Shown one piece after another: positions 8,167 to 15,260 of a stretch of 31,168 bases of DNA (positions within the stretch are counted from its first letter, which is position 1; each line of letters begins with the position of its first letter). Below the pieces are notes generated by a model that ran no database searches, was not told the DNA's origin, and was given only the letters and a program-made list of their open reading frames with translations. The stretch covers positions 1 through 31,168 of IMG/VR virus record IMGVR_UViG_3300010354_000354; one strand, written 5' to 3'. The translations under genes and the position numbers were made by a program. This stretch comes from a virus.

Positions 8167-9669
8167 ATGGCACAAGAAATCATACGGACCAAAGGCCGTC
8201 CCACAAATTTCAAACAGGATCGAGGTGGCACTCCAGCTGAATACGGTCCATTTTTTGGCAAGGTCATGAACAACATCGACCCCACTCGCAGTGGGCGTTT
8301 ACAAGTGTACATCCAGGCCTTTGGTGACAGCAGTGAACAAGACAGCAGTAAATGGATCACAGTGAGTTACATGCCGCCTTTCTATGGCGCCACACCACCA
8401 GGCAATACCTCCAATGCCGACAAAGGACAATACCCTGGCAACCAGAACAGTTATGGCATGTGGTTCACACCCCCGGACCTGGGATTGACTGTGATCTGTA
8501 TTTTTGTGGATGGCGACCGCACCAAAGGGTTTTATATCGGTGTGGTTCCTGAAAATGGGGTAAATCACATGATACCGGCCATAGGTGCCGAGAGCAATTA
8601 CATTCCGGGCAATCCCAATCAGGAAGCCTATTTTGTAAATGCAGCACTGATGCCCGTTACAGAAATCAACACCAACAACAATCAGCTCAACAACGCAGGT
8701 AGATTTTTTGATCAAGCCAAACCAGTGCAAAGTGTGGTTGCGGCGGGCATGTTCCAGCAGGGAGTGGCCAAAGATACCGAACGTGGTCCTATACGCAGTT
8801 CTTCGCAGCGGGAAAGCCCCAGTGCCTGTTTTGGCATCAGCACGCCGGGAACCGCGATCTACCAGGGCGGACTCAAACCCCAAGACATACGTGCCAAACT
8901 CAATAGTGGTACTGTCAAACCCAGCGAACTGCAGGTAATTGGTCGCATGGGCGGGCACACCTTGGTCATGGACGATGGCGACATTGATGGTAACAATCAA
9001 TTGTACCGTATGAGATCGGCCAAAGGGCACCAGATCATGATGAATGACACCGGTAATTTCATTCATATCATACATGCCAACGGTCAGACCTGGATCGAAC
9101 TAGGCGTGGAAGGCACCGTGGACATCTACAGCAGCAATTCAGTGAACGTGCGCAGCCAGGGCGATATCAATCTGCATGCGGATCGTGACATCTCGATGTG
9201 GGCCGGGCGCGACATACGCATGCATGCCAAGCAAGATATCATACAGGAAGCAGATCGTAATTTTTCAGCATCAGCACAGGCCGATCTCAAGATCTACAGC
9301 AAGGCCACTCTCTATGTCAAGGCCGACGGTACCATGGGCATCCAGAGTGCGTCGGGCACCTGGAAGGCCGGATCGCAATTTACTGTGGAAGCGGGTGGTA
9401 TCGACCTCAACGGGCCAGCTGCTCCTGCGGTCACTGCACCCACACCCATGACCAAGACCCAGTTAGACACCGTGAAGTTCAGTACCAGTGAAGGTTGGGT
9501 GCTGGACAAGGGCAATCTAGAGTCCATCTGCAATCGAGTGCCCACACATGAACCATGGCCCTATCATGGTCTAGGTGTGAATGTCAAGATCGCCTATGAA
9601 CCTGGACAACCTACTCCGCCACCGGCAGCACCCCCTGTACCTGCTGGAGTCACTGTGAGAGCACGATGA
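8167..9669 (+). CDS. 5: gp5-like baseplate hub spike (OB-fold plus beta-helix, no lysozyme domain)
   Basis: Residues about 26-140 form an OB-fold of gp5/VgrG type, with GPFFGKVMNNIDPTRSGRLQ, a WITVSYMPPFYG strand and a GDRTKGFYIGVV strand. Residues about 225-320 hold a VIGRMGGHTLVMDDGD block. Residues 324-417 repeat a roughly eight-residue V-x-V/D-I-x-x-x-A pattern (GDINLHADRD, RDIRMHAKQD) typical of the triple-stranded beta-helix needle. T4 gp5 (575 aa) carries a lysozyme domain between OB-fold and helix. Here that span is a linker of about 85 residues with no T4-lysozyme-like sequence, so cell-wall cutting must come from elsewhere or not be needed. The C terminus (NRVPTHEPWPYH, then Pro-rich) is shared with aquatic T4-like phages. 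Its stop overlaps the next start (ATGA). Confidence 0.87.
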   Translation: MAQEIIRTKGRPTNFKQDRGGTPAEYGPFFGKVMNNIDPTRSGRLQVYIQAFGDSSEQDSSKWITVSYMPPFYGATPPGNTSNADKGQYPGNQNSYGMWFTPPDLGLTVICIFVDGDRTKGFYIGVVPENGVNHMIPAIGAESNYIPGNPNQEAYFVNAALMPVTEINTNNNQLNNAGRFFDQAKPVQSVVAAGMFQQGVAKDTERGPIRSSSQRESPSACFGISTPGTAIYQGGLKPQDIRAKLNSGTVKPSELQVIGRMGGHTLVMDDGDIDGNNQLYRMRSAKGHQIMMNDTGNFIHIIHANGQTWIELGVEGTVDIYSSNSVNVRSQGDINLHADRDISMWAGRDIRMHAKQDIIQEADRNFSASAQADLKIYSKATLYVKADGTMGIQSASGTWKAGSQFTVEAGGIDLNGPAAPAVTAPTPMTKTQLDTVKFSTSEGWVLDKGNLESICNRVPTHEPWPYHGLGVNVKIAYEPGQPTPPPAAPPVPAGVTVRAR

Positions 9670-11120
9670 GCATCTTTACTTTTACCAATCCCCTAACTGG
9701 GCAAAAATTTGAAGTGGAAACACCGGCTACCTTCACTGAAGCTCAGGCCCGGCAAATCTTTGAACAGCAGTTGAATGCAGGCAGCCTAGTTGGACTCAAA
9801 CCTGGCGATGTGATCAACAGTGCCAGCCAACTGGCGGGTGGCCTCAAGACAGCAGCCAGCCAGGTAGGACAGGCCATTTCAGGCATCGCAGGTTCTGCAT
9901 CAGGAGCATTGTCTGGTGCCTTGGACAAGGCCCGACAGGCCGCATCCGCACTGCCCAACACTGATCTTTTGGGCGCAGCACAAAGTGTGGCCAGCAAGGC
10001 TCTCACAGGCATCACCGACACAGTGAACAACCTGGTGCCCACCAACCCCATCAATATCGCCAACCTGGCCAAGCAGGCCACCAGTCTGGTGCCCATACAG
10101 AATCTCAGCCAGGTTGATGTTCGTGCTGCAATGAGCGCAGTGACTACCACCGTGAACCAGGCTGCCGGGGTGCTGTCAAACACCAAAGGCCTTGGACAGT
10201 TTGGGCTAGATGCCAGTCAATTGGAGCGATCGGGACTGCTCAAGCCCGGCACGGTCAGCAGCTATCTAGCACCGGGCACTGCCAACCTCACTTCAGTGTT
10301 GAACAGTCCCGCGGTCTGGACCGGGGTGAACGGCATATCCAGTGTGGACCAACTGCTGGCATCTCCGGCCACTCAGAATCTTGTGCAGCAGCAGCTGATG
10401 AGCCAGGGACTCAATGCCGTGAAAAGTCTGGGCATACCCACTGGCAGTCTTAGTCCAGCAGCTCTAGGTGGTGTGGCATTGAGCGCAGCCAAAAGCATCA
10501 CTGATACCCTGAGTTTGGCCAAAGGACTGCCGCTCCCATCAGACATCAAGAGCAGTTTGAGTTCGCTGGTCAGAGACGGATCTTTTGCTGTGGATTTTGC
10601 CAACAAAGCAGCCAATGATGCCGTGCTACAACAAGACCCTGCTGCCCCAGCTATAGACACGGCCAACAGAGAAACAGTAGATGCAGCAGCTACCCGAGTC
10701 ACGGGCAACCCCAAGATACCCACAGTGAACTATGGATCCTTGGAAGTTGAGCAAGTCAAAGTCAATGCCATGCAGCAGTTTTCTGACACACTAAACCAAG
10801 CAGCAGCCTCTTACCAAGAGTTGAACTCACGCGCGGCTGCCGCGACAAAATCAGCACCAAATTCTGGCACCAGCCAAGATCCGGCTGCTATCGCTGCTGC
10901 TATTGACCTTTTCAATTCGATATTGGCAGACTATTTGGCACTAGAAGGCACAATTTTGGCTCTGGAACGCCAAGGCAAGGCCTATCAAGAAAGATACAGC
11001 AGTTTACCACCAAGGTATAACACGCTGGAGACCTTGAAGTCGGCAGTGCAACGAGCCATCCAGAACATTCAAAGTTATGTACAACGACTGCAAGACCGTC
11101 TGCAGTTACTAACCTCATAG
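9666..11120 (+). CDS. Ala-rich helical protein of the baseplate hub cluster, function unknown
   Basis: I cannot assign a T4 name to this 484-aa protein. The N terminus (FTFTNPLTGQKFEVETPATF) resembles a small sorting or docking segment. Residues 50-135 are Ala/Ser/Gly-rich amphipathic helices. Around residues 170-260 is a distinct block, GLGQFGLDASQLERSGLLKP followed by GTVSSYLAP, a PAVWTGVNGISSVDQLL stretch and LVQQQLMSQGLN. I have seen this kind of block beside peptidoglycan-active domains in phage tail proteins, but no hydrolase domain is visible here. The C-terminal 60 residues look like a coiled coil. Overlap with gp5 by ATGA implies coupled translation, so a hub-associated role such as spike chaperone, tape-measure accessory or internal tail protein is plausible. 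It ends the first plus-strand transcript, 14 bases before gp25. Confidence 0.65.
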   Translation: MSIFTFTNPLTGQKFEVETPATFTEAQARQIFEQQLNAGSLVGLKPGDVINSASQLAGGLKTAASQVGQAISGIAGSASGALSGALDKARQAASALPNTDLLGAAQSVASKALTGITDTVNNLVPTNPINIANLAKQATSLVPIQNLSQVDVRAAMSAVTTTVNQAAGVLSNTKGLGQFGLDASQLERSGLLKPGTVSSYLAPGTANLTSVLNSPAVWTGVNGISSVDQLLASPATQNLVQQQLMSQGLNAVKSLGIPTGSLSPAALGGVALSAAKSITDTLSLAKGLPLPSDIKSSLSSLVRDGSFAVDFANKAANDAVLQQDPAAPAIDTANRETVDAAATRVTGNPKIPTVNYGSLEVEQVKVNAMQQFSDTLNQAAASYQELNSRAAAATKSAPNSGTSQDPAAIAAAIDLFNSILADYLALEGTILALERQGKAYQERYSSLPPRYNTLETLKSAVQRAIQNIQSYVQRLQDRLQLLTS

Positions 11121-11121
11121 C

Positions 11122-11129
11122 GGTAAATA
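11122..11129 (+). promoter_or_regulatory. Late-promoter-like octamer GGTAAATA abutting gp25 start
   Basis: GGTAAATA is identical to the site before gp48 but ends only five bases before the gp25 ATG at 11135. No purine-rich ribosome site lies between or just upstream. In T4 the late octamer covers about -13 to -6, which would put transcription start on or next to the A of the ATG. Confidence 0.45.
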
Positions 11130-11134
11130 TTGTC

Positions 11135-11509
11135 ATGACCACTTTTGTCGGATTCAGCACAGTAAATCGAGCCAAACAGTTCACACTCACGGACTATGAG
11201 CTGATCAAACAGGATCTAGTTAATGCGTTCAACATACGCCAGGGCAGCCTGCCTGGTCGTCCGGCCACGGGCACTGTGATCTGGGATTTTCTCTTTGAAA
11301 ATCAAATCGAAGAGCTGCAAAACAACATCAACAAAGAGATACAACGTGTGGTTGCCCAAGACCCCAGGATCACTGTCACTGACCTCCAGGTTTCCCCCCA
11401 GGAAAATGGCATTTTGATCCAGCTGCAAGTGGAAACAGTTTCTAGCACCACGGCTGAACAGCTGAGTGTGTTTTTTGATTTGCAGCAGCGTCGCGCATCC
11501 TATGTATAA
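11135..11509 (+). CDS. 25: gp25-like baseplate wedge protein
   Basis: The 124-aa product matches gp25/TssE-family wedge proteins in length (T4 gp25 is 132 aa). It has the aquatic T4-like opening (MTTFVGFSTVNRAKQFTLTD), LVNAFNIRQGSLPGRP with the family's conserved RxGxxxxxP region, and the TVIWDFLFENQIEELQNNI segment. In contractile tails, gp25 contacts gp6 and nucleates the first sheath ring. The start at 11135 is supported by family alignment but lacks any visible Shine-Dalgarno sequence. A late-promoter-like octamer ends five bases upstream, so a leaderless message is possible. gp6 follows after 55 bases. Confidence 0.9.
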   Translation: MTTFVGFSTVNRAKQFTLTDYELIKQDLVNAFNIRQGSLPGRPATGTVIWDFLFENQIEELQNNINKEIQRVVAQDPRITVTDLQVSPQENGILIQLQVETVSSTTAEQLSVFFDLQQRRASYV

Positions 11510-11564
11510 CTGAGCCTTTTTTGTCCTCCATAAATACTTGGAGCGACAATGAGGCCCAGCAACG
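11510..11564 (+). promoter_or_regulatory. gp25-gp6 spacer with T-run and ribosome sites
   Basis: This spacer has a run of six T (11515-11520 area) without an evident stem before it, so I do not call it a terminator. It then holds a late-promoter-like octamer, a strong GGAG (11540-11543) placed for an ATG at 11549, and a GAGG placed for the gp6 ATG at 11565. Confidence 0.5.
11529..11536 (+). promoter_or_regulatory. Late-promoter-like octamer CATAAATA upstream of gp6
   Basis: CATAAATA differs from the T4 late consensus only at the first base. It ends 28 bases before the gp6 ATG at 11565 and would drive gp6 and the coupled giant gene, an 18-kb unit with no later site until 29735. Confidence 0.65.
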
Positions 11565-14500
11565 ATGGCACAAACCACCCGACAGACTGCGATTTTTGGT
11601 GTTGAAGACTGGAAACAGATCTATCAGACCTACCGCGAAGCCGACTTTCAAAGTTATGATTTTGAAACTCTGCGCAAGAGTTTCATAGACTACCTGCGCC
11701 TCTATTACCCCGAAACTTTCAACGACTATGTGGAAAGTTCGGAGTTTATCGCGCTCTTGGATATCATCGCGTTCATGGGGCAGAGTCTGGCATTTCGCAC
11801 AGATCTGAACACTCGTGAAAACTATCTGGACACCGCTGAGCGCAGAGACAGCGTAGTGCGCCTGGCCAACTTGGTCAGCTACACAGCCAAACGCAACACC
11901 GCGGCCGAAGGTCTGCTCAAGGTATTCAACGTGACTACCACAGAGAACGTGGTAGACTACAATGGCGTGAACTTGGGCAGTGTCACGGTCAACTGGAACG
12001 ACCCTACCAACCCCGACTGGCAAGAACAGTTCACTGCGATTATCAATGCGGCTCTAGTTGACAGCCAGAAGATCGGTCGACCGGGCAACCGGCAAAACAT
12101 CCTGGGTGTGAGAACCGACGAGTATGCGATCAATCTCGTGCCAGGATTTTTGCCGGTGATCCCCTATACGTCTGTGGTAGATGGCATCAACATGCCCTTT
12201 GAAGCCATGAGTTCGACTACAGTGGGTGAAAACTATATCTACGAACCGTCGCCTCGCCCTGGTGTGAGCTTCAACATGCTGTTCCGCAATGATCAGTTGG
12301 GATTTGCCAGCGCCGATACCGGATATTTCTTTCTGTTCAAACAGGGTGTGCTGCAGAATCAAGATTTCAACTTGGCCGAACGTATAGCAAACCGCACGGT
12401 GGATATCAACATCGAAGGCATCAATAACACCGATCGTTGGCTGTTCCAGTTGGACAATGTGGGTACAATAACCAGAGAATGGGCATACACAGAAAACATC
12501 TACACCGCCGCAGGCGAACAGCAACAGCAGCTGAGACCCATCTATACCACTACCAGCCGGACCAATGATCAGATCACCATGGTGTTTGGCGATGGTGTGT
12601 TCTCAGAGATTCCCGTGGGCACTTTCCGGGCCTATGTACGCGCCAGCAATGGTCTGCAGTACATCATAAATCCCGAAGAGATGCAGAACGTGGTGTTACC
12701 TATCAGTTATATCAGCCGTAACGGAAATCTTGAAACCATTACATTCACCTGCGGCATCACCAAACCTGTAAGCAACGCCCAGGCTCGTGAAAGCATTGAC
12801 GCAATCAAGCAGAGAGCACCGGCACGGTACTATACTCAGAATCGCATGGTCAACGGTGAGGACTACAATCTATTTCCGTTCACAGCCTACAACAGCATTC
12901 TCAAGAGCAAGGCTCTCAACCGATCCAGCATAGGTACCAGTCGATATCTGGATCTGGTCGACAACACCGGCAAGTACAGTTCTACCAATACCTTTGGCAG
13001 CGACGGCGGTCTCTGGCGCGAAAACATTCTGCCCACGGTACTGTTTTCCTGGGTGAACCGTAACGAAATCGCCGACGTGATAACCAATCGGGTACAACCA
13101 AGTCTGGCAGAAACTACCATGCGCCAGTTCTACTATGCCAATTTTCCCCGGCAGAGCATGAACACACTGGACTTGATATTCACAGCGACCACAGACACCG
13201 TGAACACCATTACGCTGTCTACGGATCAACAGGACAGCTTTTTCTCGAACTATGCTTTCATAGGCCAAACTATCGTGTTTACAGGCACAGTATCGGGCGG
13301 ACTGATATCTGGACTGACCTATTACATCGTGGCCTTGGACAGCGTGAATGGCACTATCAAGGTCAGTGCTGCTCCCAATGGCAGTCCGATTACGTTGACT
13401 ACCACGCTGGCCACTATGCCGGCCACAGTAAATCTCAGCACGTTTGGCAGCACCTGGAACCAGAGCACCACGCTGGCCAACCAGACCACCGGTTATTTCC
13501 AAGATTCCGCAGGCAATCCTGTCAGCGTAGGTACCACGTCCAGCACTCGATTCAAATACGCCATAGTAGGCAGTCTAGTCAAGTTCATAGCGCCCACTGG
13601 CTATTATTTTGACCGTAACAATCGTCTACAGCTGGGTACAGCCACCAGGGCAGATGATCGCCAAGAGATCTGGGCCAGCCCCATCAGTGTGGCCGGCGAC
13701 GGCAGCAACAATGGACTTGGCAATCTCAGCAACGGTCAGGGACCGGTGGCGCTGAACAATTTTGTGCCCACTGGGGCCATAGTGGACACTATTATTCCAT
13801 TATTTGCTACGGATCTTCCTACCGCAATCGAATCACAGATGGCTGAACAGATCGAACTGTTCAAGACCTTTGGTCTGGGCTACGACAACGATGGCAGCAT
13901 CACCGGCACTCCTTATTCTTGGTACCTGATCACCAGTACCAACATAGATGTGGACGCTCCCTGGAGCCAGGAATACGCAGGCAACACATCGGGCACTAAC
14001 CTAGATGCGTCTTGGCTAGTGCAGTTCGTGGTGCAAAATCAAAACTACACCATCACGTTCCGCGGACTGGCCTATAATTTTGGTTCAGTGCTCCAGACCA
14101 GATTTTTCTTCTATGGTGGACAAAATATCTACGACAGCCGCACAGGCACAGTGATCAAGGATTTTGTAAACGTGCTTGCAGTCAACACTCAGCCCGACAG
14201 CACATCACCGCTGCCTGGAGACATCCAGATGACCATTATCGATCAGCCAGTACAGCCCGACGGCTATGTGGATGACTTCCAGGTGCTGGTGGGATTCCGT
14301 GACAATGACAACGATGGCGTGCCCGATAATCCAGACTTCTTTGATGAGATTGTGGCACCTGATGTAAGCCCAAACCAAAAACTGATTTTCCTGCAGCAGG
14401 TAGTGGACTTCGACAATCTGCAAAGATATGTGCTGGTCGAACCTGGCCGCGTGAACAGCGACTATGCTACTCTCGATGATATAGAATTGGCCAAGACCGA

Positions 14501-15260
14501 ATGGTCACCCGGACAGGTATTTTACGCCTACGGCGAATCGACCTTTTATCAGCTGTCACTGTCCACCACAGGCGTGCTGGAAGTTAATGCTGTTTCAGGT
14601 TGGCAAGCACGCACCGGCAGACAGGCCTTGTATTATCAATATCGGCACAACGCGCCTCTCACCAATCGCATCGATCCAGGTACCACCAACATCATTGATC
14701 TCTATCTGGTTACCCAGCAGTATTACACTGCCTATCAAAACTGGCTGCGTGATACTACTGGCACGGTGATCGAGCCTGAACAGCCCACTATCGGTGAACT
14801 GTCCACGGCTTATCAGGGTCTAGGTGATTACAAAATGATCAGCGACAATATCGTGCTGAACAGCGTACAGTTCAAGCCCTTATTCGGGCCCAAGGCCTCT
14901 CCTGAACTGCGAGCTACCATCAAGGTCATACGTGCAGCCAACAGCACTGCCAGCACTTCTGAGATCAAGAGCGCGGTGCTGGCACAGATGAATGCCTACT
15001 TCAGCATTGACATTTGGAATTTTGGTGACACATTTTATTTCAGTGAACTGGCGGCATATTTGCATCGCACTCTGGGTACCATTATTTCTTCAGTGGTGTT
15101 GGTACCCCTGGATCCGCAAAAGAGCTTCGGCGATCTTTATGAGATACGTAGCCAACCCAATGAAATATTTGCCAATGGAGCCACCATTGACAACATTGAC
15201 GTGATTGAGGCTCTGACCAGCACCAATCTGCGCACAGCACCCGGTAGTGGAGTAATTTGA
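11565..15260 (+). CDS. 6: gp6-like baseplate wedge protein, enlarged
   Basis: The N terminus is the conserved gp6 block of aquatic T4-like phages: IFGVEDWKQIYQTYREADFQ, LRKSFIDYLRLYYPETFNDY, ESSEFIALLDIIAFMGQSLA and FRTDLNTRENYLDTAERRDS. The C terminus (about 1147-1231) carries the second conserved block, with DTFYFSELAAYLHRTLG, SFGDLYEIRSQPNEIF and a terminal TIDNIDVIEALT. T4 gp6 (660 aa) dimerises to form the inner baseplate ring joining the wedges. At 1231 aa this protein is almost double. Extra material lies between the blocks, including a module at residues 563-618 that is repeated in the giant protein downstream. The start at 11565 has a GAGG with a long spacer, while a better-placed ribosome site serves an out-of-frame ATG at 11549. 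The stop overlaps the giant gene's ATG (TGATG). Confidence 0.92.
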   Translation: MAQTTRQTAIFGVEDWKQIYQTYREADFQSYDFETLRKSFIDYLRLYYPETFNDYVESSEFIALLDIIAFMGQSLAFRTDLNTRENYLDTAERRDSVVRLANLVSYTAKRNTAAEGLLKVFNVTTTENVVDYNGVNLGSVTVNWNDPTNPDWQEQFTAIINAALVDSQKIGRPGNRQNILGVRTDEYAINLVPGFLPVIPYTSVVDGINMPFEAMSSTTVGENYIYEPSPRPGVSFNMLFRNDQLGFASADTGYFFLFKQGVLQNQDFNLAERIANRTVDINIEGINNTDRWLFQLDNVGTITREWAYTENIYTAAGEQQQQLRPIYTTTSRTNDQITMVFGDGVFSEIPVGTFRAYVRASNGLQYIINPEEMQNVVLPISYISRNGNLETITFTCGITKPVSNAQARESIDAIKQRAPARYYTQNRMVNGEDYNLFPFTAYNSILKSKALNRSSIGTSRYLDLVDNTGKYSSTNTFGSDGGLWRENILPTVLFSWVNRNEIADVITNRVQPSLAETTMRQFYYANFPRQSMNTLDLIFTATTDTVNTITLSTDQQDSFFSNYAFIGQTIVFTGTVSGGLISGLTYYIVALDSVNGTIKVSAAPNGSPITLTTTLATMPATVNLSTFGSTWNQSTTLANQTTGYFQDSAGNPVSVGTTSSTRFKYAIVGSLVKFIAPTGYYFDRNNRLQLGTATRADDRQEIWASPISVAGDGSNNGLGNLSNGQGPVALNNFVPTGAIVDTIIPLFATDLPTAIESQMAEQIELFKTFGLGYDNDGSITGTPYSWYLITSTNIDVDAPWSQEYAGNTSGTNLDASWLVQFVVQNQNYTITFRGLAYNFGSVLQTRFFFYGGQNIYDSRTGTVIKDFVNVLAVNTQPDSTSPLPGDIQMTIIDQPVQPDGYVDDFQVLVGFRDNDNDGVPDNPDFFDEIVAPDVSPNQKLIFLQQVVDFDNLQRYVLVEPGRVNSDYATLDDIELAKTEWSPGQVFYAYGESTFYQLSLSTTGVLEVNAVSGWQARTGRQALYYQYRHNAPLTNRIDPGTTNIIDLYLVTQQYYTAYQNWLRDTTGTVIEPEQPTIGELSTAYQGLGDYKMISDNIVLNSVQFKPLFGPKASPELRATIKVIRAANSTASTSEIKSAVLAQMNAYFSIDIWNFGDTFYFSELAAYLHRTLGTIISSVVLVPLDPQKSFGDLYEIRSQPNEIFANGATIDNIDVIEALTSTNLRTAPGSGVI
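13251..13418 (+). repeat. Module shared by gp6 and the giant protein (copy 1)
   Basis: Residues 563-618 of gp6 contain FIGQTIVFTGTVSGGLISGL, then TYYIVALDSVNGTIKVS and a PNGSPITLTT segment ending at M618. The pattern GQ-x-x-x-F-T-x-x-x-x-GGL-x-x-G-x-x-YY, then VS-x-x-PNG, then a terminal M recurs in the giant protein. Related modules are scattered through tail proteins of aquatic phages. Confidence 0.75.

Noticed and set aside
7918-8269. Plus-strand alternative frame bridging the 964-aa gene and gp5
   Set aside because: It overlaps two supported genes and shows no family resemblance.
8299-9075. 258-codon minus-strand open frame inside gp5
   Set aside because: It is a shadow of gp5, whose OB-fold and beta-helix motifs are clear on the plus strand.
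11510-11535. Run of six T after the gp25 stop as a rho-independent terminator
   Set aside because: I could not find a GC-rich inverted repeat immediately before the run.
15257-15259. TTG at 15257 as the start of the giant gene
   Set aside because: The next codon is ATG at 15260 with a correctly spaced GGAG and the family-typical MARIR opening; TTG adds nothing.
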